Origin: Agapetus fuscipes
Lineage: Eukaryota; Arthropoda; Insecta; Trichoptera; Glossosomatidae
Reading direction: 5' to 3'
Length of the DNA: 64,000 nt
Assembly (NCBI GenBank): GCA_951799405.1
Contig: OX637344.1
Span: 4,464,001-4,528,000, forward strand
Positions 21,295-32,846 of the stretch are shown piece after piece (within the stretch, counting starts at the first letter, position 1; each line of letters begins with the position of its first letter). The notes under the pieces are model-generated. The model had not been told where the DNA came from, did no database searches, and was given only the letters and a program-made list of their open reading frames with translations. The position numbers and the translations under genes were made by a program.

Positions 21295-21412
21295 CTAATC
21301 TAAGTTGCGAAGATATGTATGTTAACATTGGGGACTCACACCATTTGCATTCTCACAAGTAGTCACTTACAAGTTCGCGCTTGCACATGCCGCATGTGAA
21401 CCTACAAAATTC
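21295..21412 (-). repeat. LINE-A 3' tail fragment
   Basis: About half of the 240-bp unit. Confidence 0.7.
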
Positions 21413-21424
21413 CGGTCCATTGAT

Positions 21425-21665
21425 GTCTATAATCTAAGTTGCAAAGATATATTATTACATTTAAGGTTTATATTAAATATATTCCCAGAAGCAGACACGT
21501 ATAAGTTCGCGCTTAAACATGTGAACCTATAATATAAAACCCAAATCTCAAATCGATATACACCCTGGAGCTCTTGCCGTCCTTTCCTAAAATAGAGGGA
21601 ACATTAGCAAAGTGAACCAATTTTACAGCATGGGTCGTCAGCCGCATACCAACCAATTAGTCAAG
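21425..21665 (-). repeat. LINE-A 3' end
   Basis: Full unit; head to tail with the next copy. Confidence 0.85.
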
Positions 21666-21667
21666 GT

Positions 21668-22130
21668 ATAATCTATAATCTATAATCTAAGTTGCAAGGA
21701 TATATTCATTTAAAGCTCTCAGATGTATGCCCACAAATCAACAAGTGTAGTTCGCGCTTACAAATGCTGAATGTGTACTTACAAATAAAATCCAAACCTC
21801 AAATGAACATAAGCCCCACAACTTTTGCCGACCTTCCCTGAAACAGGGGTGACATTGGCAAAGTGAACCATTTTTTACAGTATGGGTGGTCAGCCTCATA
21901 CCAACCTATAAGTCAAGGAATATGAATGAATAATAAATTACATTTAAATATAAAAAAGAACAAAACCTTACAAAGAAATCTATACAAAAAAGTAAAAAAT
22001 TTCCTATGCAAAAAATGTAGCAAATGAATACACCAACATTAGAAATCAACATTGCAGATTAGCCGCCACTTGTTCCTGTCCTTGCATACATCTTTCATTT
22101 CATCCAGAGTCATAACCTTTTTCATACAAG
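21668..22130 (-). repeat. LINE-A copy with end of ORF2
   Basis: The 240-bp end, the 3' UTR and about 65 bases of ORF2 C-terminus. Very like the copy at 6310-6738. Confidence 0.85.
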
Positions 22131-22139
22131 CAAATTCAA

Positions 22140-22542
22140 AAATATACCTACGTAAAAATACATCTCCTTTGTCGTCATGATTCGTAAGAAAATTACTTAT
22201 GAGAGATATGCACATGCATTAGAAATCATTTTGCGTCAAAGATTTTTCTAAAAATAAAAGAAAAAAATCTCTACGCAATCCGGTTGAATAGTAATATTTC
22301 CTTCTAGGGTTTTGTTCTCCGGAAAGCGCCATCTTTGTCGCTGTGACACGCGTCAGACCCAGCTTTCATCCTTCCGGCATTCTTCCCAGAATATTCTTCG
22401 ACCTATACTTACCTCTTATTTGCCTTCCTGGCACTTGTTGCCCTTAAGCGATCCCCACTTTCTTTTCCCTTTCTGATTTCTTTGGTGAGCCCTGTTTCTG
22501 TGCGAACTGTAACGTACATAAAATAAAATAAAATAAAATAAA
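22140..22542 (+). repeat. Probable retroposon with AAAAT tail
   Basis: Unassigned sequence ending in four to five AAAAT units at 22517-22542, which suggests a retroposon 3' tail. The family is not recognised. Confidence 0.35.
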
Positions 22543-22591
22543 CTGACATCACACCTCAAAAGCCCTCTTCAAGGATCAACTCAAGCGTACT

Positions 22592-22722
22592 ATAAAGTTA
22601 TATTGTAGGTCCACGTGTGGCATGTTTAAGCGCGAACTTATACGTGCCTGCTTGTGAAAACTCATGTAATGTAAATCTATAATGTTACATATATTTGCAA
22701 CTTAGATTGGATTAGAATAGAT
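22592..22722 (+). repeat. LINE-A 3' end, last half
   Basis: Contains GCGCGAACTTATACGTG and the TTGCAACTTAGATT tail. Confidence 0.75.
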
Positions 22723-22804
22723 TCCTATGCCTCCTCAATGAAGATTGGCGATCTTCATGACGACTTGCACCGTCAATACTGCTGGACGAGAATGTTTCTT
22801 TGTA

Positions 22805-23115
22805 TTGTACAAGGATAATTTATTTGAAAAATACACATAATTAAAGAGCGCCGTTTTTTGTGTGAGTCACACCTTAAGGACACCCTCAAGTCACGGATAA
22901 GATTTTTTGTAAAGATGCTTCTTTAGTGCTTCTTTAAATATGCCAACAGTTTTTGCCTTCCTCAGATTAGGTGGTAGTCTGTTACACTCCATTGGACTCG
23001 AAAACCGGAAAACACGGTCTCCGAAAATTAGTGCGTGTCTGACGGTACGAGTGGACTTAGTCAACCACCTCATACCCCGTAGATCTGAGCGCCTAATCCT
23101 TCTCAACGGGTGAGA
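22805..23115 (-). pseudogene. LINE-B ORF2 C-terminus and 3' end
   Basis: Minus strand: a 71-residue frame containing HALIFGDRVFRFSSPMECN and ending KKHLYKKSYP. This is the C-terminal pattern of CR1/L2-type LINE proteins. It is followed by GGTGTGACTCACACAAAA and AAATAAATTATCCTTGTA, the same 3' end as SINE-1. This is the clearest LINE-B copy. Confidence 0.8.
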
Positions 23116-23127
23116 CTGAACCTTGTC

Positions 23128-23278
23128 TAAAAGGTTGGCATGAGGCTCACCTACATACTGTAAAACCGTGGTTCACTTTTGGCAATGCTTATCCTGTTTC
23201 AGGAAAAGGCTGCAGGATTTGCAAAGTTTATGTTGATGTGAGGTTTGATTAATTTTGTTCATGTGCCTGCTTGTAGGA
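23128..23278 (+). repeat. LINE-A 3' end, degenerate
   Basis: Head and middle are kept; the tail is lost. Confidence 0.65.
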
Positions 23279-23319
23279 TTGTTATGTTATTTTTCTTAAT
23301 AGAAATGACATTCCTGAAG

Positions 23320-23930
23320 TGTGTACAGTACAGACAGTGGGCCGAACAGAGCCGAACGGTCACGGAAGCAACCGAACTGCGCCGAGCGATGTCATCGGGC
23401 CGTCGATTATCGCTCGTCAGTTCTCGGCAAGATGTGAGCAGGGTCAGACTTCGGCTACCAAGAACCAAGCGGTGCAAGGGGGAGCATTTCAATGGAGCTC
23501 CCTCCCCCTTCTACTTGGATTTCCTGCCAGCAAAGGAATCCGCCTTGTGGACCAGAGACAGGTGCATAGGAGCGCCCACCCAGGAGCTCAAACGTGTGGA
23601 GGCGTCAGCCTCGTGAGCCGCCGCTGCCTGGGGCGCTGCCTAAGGCTCTTAGTTCGGAACTCCAGTCAACAGAAGAGTGACATGAAGTGACGTGTAGGCT
23701 TTCTGAAGCAGGTCTGGCCATTTATTGTTTCCCATTTCCAGTCCCTTATTAAGTGTAAAATAAACCTATTGTTGCTTCCTTTATATCATGTTTCAATATA
23801 CAACCCTTTCCAAAGTATAAAGTAAGCAACACAAAAAAAGAACCCCACACCCTGAGAGCGATGCCGATAGAGCTAGCTGGAGTGAGTATCCTGTAGGTAC
23901 ATCTAAAGGTGCCTTTCCATTTAAAAACTT
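23320..23930 (+). repeat. Repeat E, copy 2
   Basis: The uninterrupted counterpart of 18805-19810 in the opposite orientation: a GC-rich first half, AATAAA near 23760, and an outer part ending near 23930. It could be an old solo LTR, but no clean termini were found. Confidence 0.55.
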
Positions 23931-23968
23931 AACAATATATCTTTGCAACTTACATTATAGATTATAGA
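23924..23968 (+). repeat. LINE-A tail fragment
   Basis: Only the TATATCTTTGCAACTTACAT end and its ATTATAG repeats. Confidence 0.6.
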
Positions 23969-23974
23969 AGGTCA

Positions 23975-25390
23975 GTCTCATACAAAAGTATTAGTCAAGG
24001 AACTTAAATTTATGTTCAACTCGTCGTCTCTAATGCGTAGAGCTATTTTCTTATAAATACAGTATCAATTTCAAAAGCAAAGTCTCAGACGTGTTTCTTT
24101 TTAATTAGCGGACTAATGTATTTTGTTCGACAGAGTATTGATTTTCAGCTTCTTACAAACAAAATTTGTCTTTGAAATGGGAGAAAGAAATTGTTTATTG
24201 AAAATTACAATAAACTTTTTTTTTAAATTTGAAGAAAATGTGAAGTTTGTCTTTTGTAATTTAATATTTTACAAGAGATATACGCATCATGTTGTCTGTG
24301 AACATATATATTATACGGCATATTTGATAAGGTGAGATTTTTGTGTGAAAGAAGAAAACAACACAAAATTATACCTACTTAAAATTGGAAAAATTAAACA
24401 CAATCAGTGTTATGCATTAGAATTTTTAAACCAGATTTCTTTAGAGATCTGGTTTAATTTTTCGATTTAATCTCAATTTACAAAAAAGGTGATTCATAAA
24501 AACTTTATAATTCAGTTTAACACTAAACGTGTTTCAAAACATGATCACATTTGTAAACCACCTCCGAGTAGGTTTATTTCGTTCTAAACTAGATCGACAT
24601 AAGCAAAATGGCGATCTTCCTCATTTACCAGCTGATCGTAATGTACGAGATAACTTTCAGAATAAAAGATTTATGAATCAAATAAGAGTTTCAGCAATTA
24701 CAGTAACTTTAAAACATTAGAATTTTACATTATAACAACAAATTGAGGGCATGCAGCAACGAAACAAATATAAAAACTGTGACAAGAAAAAAAGTGACAG
24801 ATGACGCGTCGTGTTATTTTTCAAGTCGCCAATTTTGTAAAACTGTCACTTTTCTTGTAAATGAAGTTTGCAGGCCCATCTTTGAGATTTTCTTCGTGAT
24901 GCCTACAGCCAAAACCTCAAGCCACAATGAAGTCATGCTTTGAAAAATACTTGTTTCCATTTTTAGTTCATTCGAAGTCGCAGCCGACATGAGTTTGACA
25001 GCTGGAGTGTCGAGAAACGTTCGGGAGGGGGTGTTTACCCGAATTCTTCCGAGCGTCTCCGAAAGTTGTCAAAAAGCATGCAAAAACCCACAAAAACCTC
25101 AAAAAATGTCATAGACACCAAAATACCTACATAAATGTCGAGCATTTCGTATTTTTTCATACAGAAAAAGCTACCGGAAGTCTGTTTAAGTAGGATTCGG
25201 TAAACCAAAAAAAAAAATGTACGTATTTCGCTAATGAGTCACCTTTTTATTTATTTTGGTTTAGCGGGCTGGTACAGATTTAAATTGGTTTCTGAAAATC
25301 TCGCACTAAACAGGTATGGGCGGAATCTAATGAATAACACTGAATATTTTTAGTTAGGTGTAAGTTAGAATTACGGTCGTTTGATATTTT
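23975..25390. other. Unassigned AT-rich DNA
   Basis: No convincing gene. Short open frames at 24123-24943 lack start, splice or domain support. Confidence 0.35.
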
Positions 25391-25897
25391 GACAATTATT
25401 TCAATTTTAAAACTAAAAAATTTCAAAACTTAATTTAACTCGGATATTTCACGAACCGTTTAGAGATAACTTAGATCATTCTCGACGTTTCGTCGGTGAC
25501 GTAGCCAACGTCTTCAGGAGAACATCCTCTCTGCACGACGACTGAGGATGAACTGAGTTTGAAAACAATATTGTCAATAATCACTGCAATATATCTTCGA
25601 GCAAAGGTAGTAATTGTGTTTAGTGAGGTGGAATCCAAACAAAATGAAAGTGGAATTTGTAACAGACCTAAACATAATTACTACCTTCGCTCGAAGGTAT
25701 GCAGTGATTTGTGACAATATTGTTTTCAAACTCAGTTCATCCTCAGTCGTCGTGCAGAGAGGATGTTCTCCTGAAGACGTTGGCTACGTCGCTGACGAAA
25801 CGTCGAGAATGATGTAAGTTCTCTCTAAACGGTTCGTGAAATATCCGAGTTAAATTAAGTTTTGAAATTTTTTGTTTGTAAAATTAATATAATTGTC
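25391..25897. mobile_element. Foldback element, 230-bp arms
   Basis: Arms 25391-25623 and about 25667-25897 are inverted copies with few mismatches around a loop of about 43 bases. Each arm contains CTCCTGAAGAC, a GTAGCC/GGCTAC stretch and CGAAACGTCG. No transposase is encoded. Confidence 0.9.
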
Positions 25898-25899
25898 AC

Positions 25900-26735
25900 A
25901 ATATTTTTTTTCACGAGTTGATTTTTTTTCCTTCGAGCGCTTTCGATGTTATCACATCATTATCAAGAAGACAACTGAAGTTCTAAAATTATAAATTTGC
26001 AGTCTGGAGAAAGTTTTAGGTATCGGAGTAATGGGTGAGGGAAGAAAAACTTTGTGTTTTATTTTTCAAATTTTAATTAAAATGAATCTTCACAATGTAA
26101 CCCTTAAACTTTTATAAAATTTACACTCATTTGCAGACTCTCCAAATTTTTTATACCAAATATTGTATAGATACAACTGTAGTTGCCTCAACCCCACACC
26201 ATCACAATAATTATATACATAAATCATATCCAACGTCTGAGCAATACTTATAAGACCTATTTGTCAACACTGCACAATGCTTTGGTAAGTACAAGTTGGC
26301 CTTGAATGTGTGAATGAGCTTCATTGAAAAGATTGAATGATTTTTTTGTTGAACAATACCTATTTATAAGAGTTTGCTTTGACTTTTACTAACTTCCCAT
26401 TGTATTACTTTTTAATAATTAATACAAAAATCATGTATATAGTTTAAACGTAGTTAAGAAGTTTTATTTTATATGTATTATTTACTTTTTTATGAAATAA
26501 CTCAATGGAAATAACTGATAAATCCGCGGTCTCACCGAGTCAGGCTTTTACTTTTTAACTAATCCAAGACCCAAACTCAGGCCCGCCGCATGGAGTCAGG
26601 ATGAGATGGGAGTCACAGGACTTACGACCTGTCTCTGGTTGGTTAAGGATCCTTTCGTCATGACAACGTTCCCAACTCCTCCTACTCAGTATAGTAAAAG
26701 GTTTGTGTCATAAAATAAAGAACTAGAACTAATAA
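25900..26735. other. Unassigned DNA
   Basis: Nothing recognised. Confidence 0.35.
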
Positions 26736-26790
26736 AAAATCACACTCCAAGAGCTTTCTACAAGTTTGGTCGTCGCTGTAGAAAACCCCA
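26736..26790 (-). repeat. SINE-1 tail fragment
   Basis: Complement of the CTTGGTCGTCGCTGTAGAAA region only. Confidence 0.5.
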
Positions 26791-26810
26791 ATAATTCCCA
26801 CTCTATACTA

Positions 26811-27052
26811 ACGGGACTATTCTTAGACATTTTAGTCGTCGGTTGAGCCCACGCTTTGACAACCTAATGATGCCTGGACTGGAAGTCTCATCACCACGGT
26901 CATTCTTACCTACCGAATTTCGGTAATATTTGTATGAAGACTAATCAGATGTTCACTTGCGACTATTTTGGATTGACAGGTCTTCATACAAATGCATCAT
27001 TAATTTGTCAAAGCGTGGGCTCAACGGACGACTAAAATGTCTAGAATAGCAC
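26811..27052. mobile_element. MITE family M, copy 1
   Basis: Inverted termini of about 58 bases at 26813-26870 and 26992-27050, containing GAGCCCACGCTTTGACAA. The interior has inverted TTTGTATGAAGAC and GTCTTCATACAAA blocks. Confidence 0.85.
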
Positions 27053-27079
27053 TATAAGTATTTGTAACCTTGGATATTC

Positions 27080-27335
27080 CTTGACTTATAGGTTGGTATG
27101 AGGCTGACCACCCATACTGTAAAAAATGGTTCACTTTGCCAATGTCACCCCTGTTTCAGGGAATGTCGGCAAGAGTTGCAGGGCTTATGTTCATTTGAGG
27201 TTTGGATTTTATTTGTAAGTACACAATCAGCATTTTGTAAGCGCGAACTACACGTGTTTGTTTGTGGGCATACATCTGTGAGCTTTGAATGAATATATCC
27301 TTAAAACTTAGATTATAGATTATAGATAGATAGAC
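27080..27335 (+). repeat. LINE-A 3' end, intact
   Basis: Starts at TTCCTTGACTTATAGG and ends TTAGATTATAGATTATAGA. Confidence 0.9.
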
Positions 27336-27431
27336 CTCTTGGTGGAAACGAAAACCTTCATCCAGGAATCCACGGAGACTGGACGGGAAGGGGGAGGAGC
27401 AGAAACAAAATTTAAAGCCAAAAGTAACATA

Positions 27432-28363
27432 TAGGGTTTTCCAATAAGAGGTGTTATTTTGAATAGCCCGCTATTTCGGTAGCTGTCACTTTTGAAGCTG
27501 TTATTTTTTGACATTTGACAAGTAGAAACTACGCCATTACTAAAAATGGAACGATACACGCTGCAACAATGCATTGAAATTATTAAAATTCACTACAAAA
27601 ATTCCATTGAAAATTTCCGGAATTCCATCGAAAAATCATCATGACTGATGAGGCCCATTTCCACCTCGGTGGCTACGTCAAAAAGCAAAATTGTCGCATC
27701 TGGGGCTCGGAAAACCCAAGAGTTATTGTTGAGAAGCCTCTCCATCCTCAACGTGTGACTGTTTGGTGCGGTTTATGGTCCGGCAGGGTCATTGGACCTT
27801 ACTTTTTCGAAAATGAGGTTGGATCAACAGTTACGGTGAATGGATTGCGCTATCGAGAGATGATTAATGATTTTTTATGGCCGGAGTTGGATGGTATTGA
27901 TCTGGACAACGTTTACTTTCAACAAGACGGCGCTACGTGCCACACAAGCAACGAAACCATTGATCTTTTACGGGAAAAGTTTCCGGACCGTGTTATCTCT
28001 CGAAGAGGTGATCACAATTGGCCACCGAGATTTTGTGATTTAACACCTTGCAACTTCTTCCTTTGGGGCCACGTGAAAGATAAGCTTTACGCCAAAAGCC
28101 CAGCGTCGATTCAAGACCTCAAAGATGGAATTCGTGAGGCTATCGAGGACATAGGGCAGCCACTTTGCGATTTGGTTATGGAAAATTTCCTGAAAAGGAT
28201 ATGGTCCTGTAAGCGTGGTCGTGGTGGCTATTTGGCTGATGTTGTTTTTCATTATTAACGGCATACCTTCCTCTTTATTATGAAATAAACATGCGATCAT
28301 TTATCTCAAAAAATGGCATTTTTCTTTGAATATCAAAATAACACCTCTTATTGGAAAACCCTA
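27432..28363 (+). mobile_element. Internally deleted mariner/IS630-type transposon
   Basis: Perfect 31-bp inverted termini (27432-27462 and 28333-28363), beginning TAGGGTTTTCCAATAAGAGG, flanked by TA at 27430-27431 and 28364-28365. At 932 bp it is shorter than the usual 1.3 kb because the middle of the transposase gene is missing. Confidence 0.93.
27546..28258 (+). pseudogene. Mariner-family transposase, deleted
   Basis: The first 32 codons (27546-27644) are an N-terminal helix-turn-helix start (MERYTLQQCIEIIKIHYKNS) and run into a stop. A second, overlapping frame (27641-28258, 205 codons) holds the catalytic part: TDEAHFHLGGYV (first Asp), FQQDGATCH (second Asp) and CDLTPCNFFLWG (third Asp), with 36 residues between the last two. 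The missing segment is roughly the rest of the DNA-binding region and the linker. No functional transposase is possible, but the termini look usable by a related enzyme. Confidence 0.9.
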
Positions 28364-28365
28364 TA

Positions 28366-28969
28366 CAACATTTCTTTTTCAATATTCCATGTCCGTGTTT
28401 TACGGCTCTGCTTCGAGTACCCCTGCATGCACATGTGCCTCCCTTCCAGTAAATAATAATAATGATGATATGTATGGAGATGCCTTCGATACGTGCGGTG
28501 TATCGAAATCGAAAAAGAATATCTTTATGGCTGACATGCTCAGACATGCAAGCGAAAAAATAAAATTTGCGTTCTCATAACTCCCCTAGCCGGGAACAGA
28601 CGCTTGGGATCACAGGGATACTTGAACGAAATAATACAAGAAGAAAACGGTTGCAAGACAAATAGGTCACACACAACCCGTCCACGGAAAGCTCGGCCAT
28701 GTGCAAATCGGTCACACGACAGCTCATCCGCATGACTTTTCGTTCAAAGACATTTTGGTGACCCAATATAAGTCAACAAACAGATTTAAATTATAGATTA
28801 CAAAGGTTTTAGAGTGAAAGATTTCTGTGGTGAATTATACGCAATGTTTGTAAAACTACTTAAATGAAAACAAATAACCGAACATTCATAGTGTGATAAA
28901 CTATGAAATTAAAGTGCCCACGCGCACCTACACACGTACGATAGAACCATCTAGGAGTAGTCCATGATT
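28366..28969. other. Unassigned DNA with GACA-rich degenerate tandem
   Basis: 28620-28745 has repeated GACA...TCG...CAC elements similar in style to 47045-47150 and 49330-49400. Nothing else recognised. Confidence 0.4.
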
Positions 28970-29200
28970 GTATTAGTGCATTGGAATGACGTTCTGGTGA
29001 AAGAATGATCTATATAATGCGAGAAAGACCCCTCTGGTACCCAAAATAGGGGGCTGAAATGGTACGAAGAGTCAGTCGCATAGAGCAAGTTACGTTTAAA
29101 AAACCAATAAACAGTGATTGTCAAGTTGAGAACTAAACTGTGCGAAATAAATTCTGTAAAAATAAATTTTTGCATTTTAATTAAAAAGAGAACTAAGCAA
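28970..29200 (-). repeat. Dispersed repeat pair D, copy 1
   Basis: Its reverse complement matches 36890-37085 (shared ACAATCACTGTTTAT-like and GAGGGGTCTTTCTCGCATT-like blocks). Confidence 0.55.
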
Positions 29201-29627
29201 AAACGTAACAATATGAACCTTTAGAGAATTTAATTGTTGTCGATGTTTCGTTGGCTTCTTATCAAACATCATTAGGAGACACATTCTTATTCGGCGGCAG
29301 GCAAGGAGGAACAAGTTAATATGTATAAAACCCGTAAACCTAACCTAATGTGATTTTACGCAATGTTTTCTACTCGCGGCACTGAAGGAAATTCGTCAAA
29401 GGATTTTCTTCTCTCCAAACATTCGCACGAGTCTATACCCGGCACAAAAGTTATGACTTTTTCTATCCTCAGGTATACTATATGCAGGTTCACTTTATGT
29501 TGGAAGATATTTTATCTGATATCTTTATTTTTTTCTCGTTCATATTATTTTGTATCTTTTTTCTAAGTTTACTTCACTGAAGCAACTGAGGAGTCTTGAA
29601 CGACTAAACAAAGACAACCAATCCGTA

Positions 29628-29923
29628 GACCGCTCCGTAGTCTAGTAATAACACTTCGGACTCGTAAATGGAAGGCTGTGGGTTCGAATCCCGGCGGAGC
29701 ACAAAAAATATACCATTTATATTGTCAAATTTGCTCTTCGCTGGGTTGAAAAATTTATAAACCTTTACCAAAGACCGGTCATCAAAAGGTCCATCCAGCC
29801 TTACAGCAACTGAGTCTTGATTGAGAATTGGCGCTTTCTACATCGACGACCAAGCTCGCAGAGGGCTTTTGAGGTGTGATACACAAATCCGCTCACCGAA
29901 TATAACAGTCTAATTTAATTATA
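29628..29923 (+). repeat. SINE-1, full length
   Basis: B box GGTTCGAATCC is exact; the 3' tail is slightly eroded. Confidence 0.85.
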
Positions 29924-29964
29924 ATCCCTATTGAGAGCTGCAGCACTAGTTGAACTATCTTAAA

Positions 29965-30212
29965 TTAATTTATAATCTCAGTTACAAAGATACATTGAGA
30001 TTAACTTAAGGCGCATAAACAATGCATGGCCACAAGCAGGCACATTGAGGTTCATGCTTAGGTACACATGCTGCATGTGTAGGTACATACAAAATAAACT
30101 TAACCTCACATCAACATAAACTTTGCAACTCCTGCCACCTTTCCTTGAAACTGGGGTGGCATTGGTAAAATTGAACCAAGTTTGTGCGGTGGGTCAGCCT
30201 AATGAATGGAAC
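29965..30212 (-). repeat. LINE-A 3' end
   Basis: Complete but diverged. Confidence 0.75.
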
Positions 30213-30846
30213 ACACAATGCATGGTTACCAATTTTAGATAGAAGAGAAGAAAAAGAGTATAATTATTTTCTTTTAATATAATGGACAAGGAGAATTCTT
30301 ACAAATCATAAATTTCTGATGTCACACGGAAAAGGTCAACAAATATTTCGTTATCGGTCGCATAGGACCGCAGTCAGTGTAGGACTATAGATGTGTGACG
30401 TTTGACCGCCGAGAAAAAGAGCATGTTTAAAAAATTGCGCTTAGTTTATCATTTATTTAACTGCATTAAAAATATTTCAAAATCTCAAAGGAAAATAAAA
30501 AATAAAACTCATTTGGACTCTACTCAAATATTTCAAAGGGCAACACAGGAAGCCTGAATTTATTTTTACAAATATATTACCTGTACTGTAACATTTTTAA
30601 TTTCAAATTCAAATTTTTGGACCTTAAAAATGACATCTACAGAGAAAACCAAAAATTGGAATAAATTCCGCTTGAAAAAGTACCAAAGTAAACTGAAATT
30701 ATTTCAGTAAAATGCAATTTGCTTAATTAATTTTTTTAATCATTTTTCGAGATGCAGAGCACGAGAATTATTCGCAACTAAAAAAGGCACTTTTCTCTGC
30801 ACCTTTTCACATTTCGAAGGCTCATTAAATAAATTAAGATATTTCT
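30213..30846. other. Unassigned AT-rich DNA
   Basis: Nothing recognised. Confidence 0.35.
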
Positions 30847-30986
30847 CACAGGTTCGTAGTCTAGCGGTAACTCTTCGGACTCGTAAATGGAAGGTTGTGT
30901 GTTTGAATTCCGGGCGAGCACAAAAAATATTTTCAAATACGCTCTTCGCTGGGTTGAAAAATACATATACGTTTACCAAAGACCGG
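30847..30986 (+). repeat. SINE-1 head half
   Basis: Joined at GACCGGT to a LINE-A end, so the SINE 3' half is missing. Confidence 0.75.
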
Positions 30987-31144
30987 TGTGGCTGACCACC
31001 CATGCTGTAGAAAATGGTTCACTTTGCCTCTGTTTCAGGGAAGGTCACCAAGAGTTGCAGGGTGAATGTTCATTTGAGATTTGGGTTTGTATATTATAAG
31101 TCAACATGCGGAATGTTTATATGTGTCTCCTTGTAAAAAAGCAT
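30987..31144 (+). repeat. LINE-A 3' end, truncated both ends
   Basis: Starts at GTGGCTGACCACCCATGC. Confidence 0.7.
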
Positions 31145-31460
31145 ATAATAATAATAATAATATAATATTAGGATGATTTATTTAGTGAGCGCTGTTTTTG
31201 TGTGTATCACACCTCAAGAGCCCTCTGCGAGCTTGGTCGTCGCTGAAGAAAGAGCGCCAATTGTCAAGCAAAACCCAGTTGTTGTTAGGTTGGATGGACC
31301 TTTCAGTGACCGGTCTTTGGTCAAGGTTTATGAATTTTTCAACTCAGCGACGAGCACATTCGGAATATAAATGGTATATTTTTTGTGCTCCGCCAGGATC
31401 CGAATCCACAACCTTCCATTTACGAGTCCAAATTGTTGCCACTGGACTACGGACCGGTCC
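31145..31460 (-). repeat. SINE-1, full length
   Basis: Complete; the ATT-rich tail is at 31145-31170 and the head ends at the complement of GGACCGGTCC. Confidence 0.85.
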
Positions 31461-31491
31461 AAGATATAATGTGATCATCAAATGTCATCCC

Positions 31492-31520
31492 CAATGTTAC
31501 ATATCATTGCAACTTAGATT
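31492..31520 (+). repeat. LINE-A tail fragment
   Basis: TTGCAACTTAGATTAGATT immediately before the next LINE. Confidence 0.6.
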
Positions 31521-31532
31521 AGATTGGATCAC

Positions 31533-32325
31533 CAAAATGAATGATGCTTTTAGTAAGAACGGTTTAAAAGTGAATGCCAGTAAGACGAAAGTATTAGTGT
31601 TTGACAGGACTGAGGAATGCGAGGAAATTGAGATAAGACTGAATGAAACAAGAGTGGAGGTCGTGAAAGAATTTGATTATCTGGGAAGCAAGTTTGAGTC
31701 GAATGGGAAATTGACGAAAGAATTGGAAAAGCGTGCTAGTAGAGGAAGAAGTGTAATGGGAACGATTGGAAGAATTGCAAGAAATAGAAAACTTACGAAG
31801 AATATGAGATTGGCGGTCCACAATGGTATATTGGTTCCGACATTGATGTATGGAAGTGAGGCGTGGACAGTTAATGAATGTGAGCTGAGTAAAGTATGTA
31901 CGGTTGAAATGGCTTACCTGAGAGCAATGGCTGGAAAAACACTGAATGATAGAGTACGTAATGATTGGGTGATGAACGAGTGTGGTATAAAAGAGAATAT
32001 GAGAATGAAAGTACAAAAAAGTACGATGAGATGGTTCGGACATCTCGAAAGAATGGATGATGAACGACTAACGAAGAAAGTGTACAAAGGAAATGTCAGA
32101 GGAAAGCGCGGAAGGGGAAGGCCGAGGAAAGAATGGTTAGAACAAATAGGTGAGATTGCGAAAGAATGGAACCTGCAGAGTGAAAATAAGAGAAGAGTAT
32201 GTATGAAAAAGGTGATGAATATTGAGGAAATGAAAGTGGTTTGTAAGGACAGAAAAAAGTGGAGGCGCATCTGCGGAGGTACCGGCCACCCCTAGTGGAA
32301 CGGCGGCAGGATACAGTAACAGTAA
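31533..32325 (+). pseudogene. LINE-A2 ORF2 C-terminus, 5' truncated
   Basis: An open frame of about 250 residues down to the stop at 32293-32295: region after the RT catalytic core (SKNGLKVNASKTKVLVFD), the YLGSKF segment, MYGSEAWT, MRWFGHLERM, GRGRPRKEW and CKDRKKWRRI. It is related to the LINE-A C-terminus at 17521 but a different subfamily, with a TAACAG-type tail (32311-32328) instead of TTAGATT. The upstream part of the long frame (31198-31510) is SINE and LINE-A sequence, so it is not part of the protein. The polymerase catalytic core is missing. Confidence 0.85.
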
Positions 32326-32332
32326 CAGATTA

Positions 32333-32475
32333 GGTCACCAAAGGTGCATCCAGCCTTAGAGCAACTGGGTCTTGCTTGAGAATTGGCGCTTTCTATAGCG
32401 ACGACAAAGCTCTTGAGGTGCGATTCACACAAAAAACAGCGCTCACCAAATAAATCATCCTAATATTATTATTAT
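32333..32475 (+). repeat. SINE-1 3' half
   Basis: Directly follows the LINE-A2 tail. Confidence 0.8.
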
Positions 32476-32846
32476 CAACTGAAGCTCATAAACAACAAAA
32501 AAATATTTAACTCCGACAAGACACGGCGCGTTGTGTTTTCCATAATTTATACTCAACGAGATTAAAAAGTTTTTCTCAGTTTTCCAATTTGGCGTGTCGG
32601 TGTGTTTTGTTCGATAGGATGGCCGAAGAGAATTATGATAAGAAAAAACTTGTTGGGCGCCGCAAAGCATCATTTTACATTTCGTTGGAGGCGAAAATTT
32701 CCCGCCAAAAGTCATTAATGTGAAGCGTGATTTATTGTTTCTTACCTTTGAACATGTTTTATTCTTCTCCAAACAAAAACATCTTCACGCGTTTGTTTTT
32801 TAACCCTCCCAGGGGTGGAAGTCTCGACTGTTGTCGGTAGATTTTA

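Noticed and set aside
25771..25822. Hammerhead ribozyme
   Set aside because: CTGAAGA and GAAAC boxes are in order, but helix II does not close next to the boxes and helix I has no partner; GACGAAACGTC pairs with itself instead.
31198..31520. N-terminal extension of the LINE-A2 frame
   Set aside because: This part is reverse SINE-1 and a LINE-A tail that happen to stay open.
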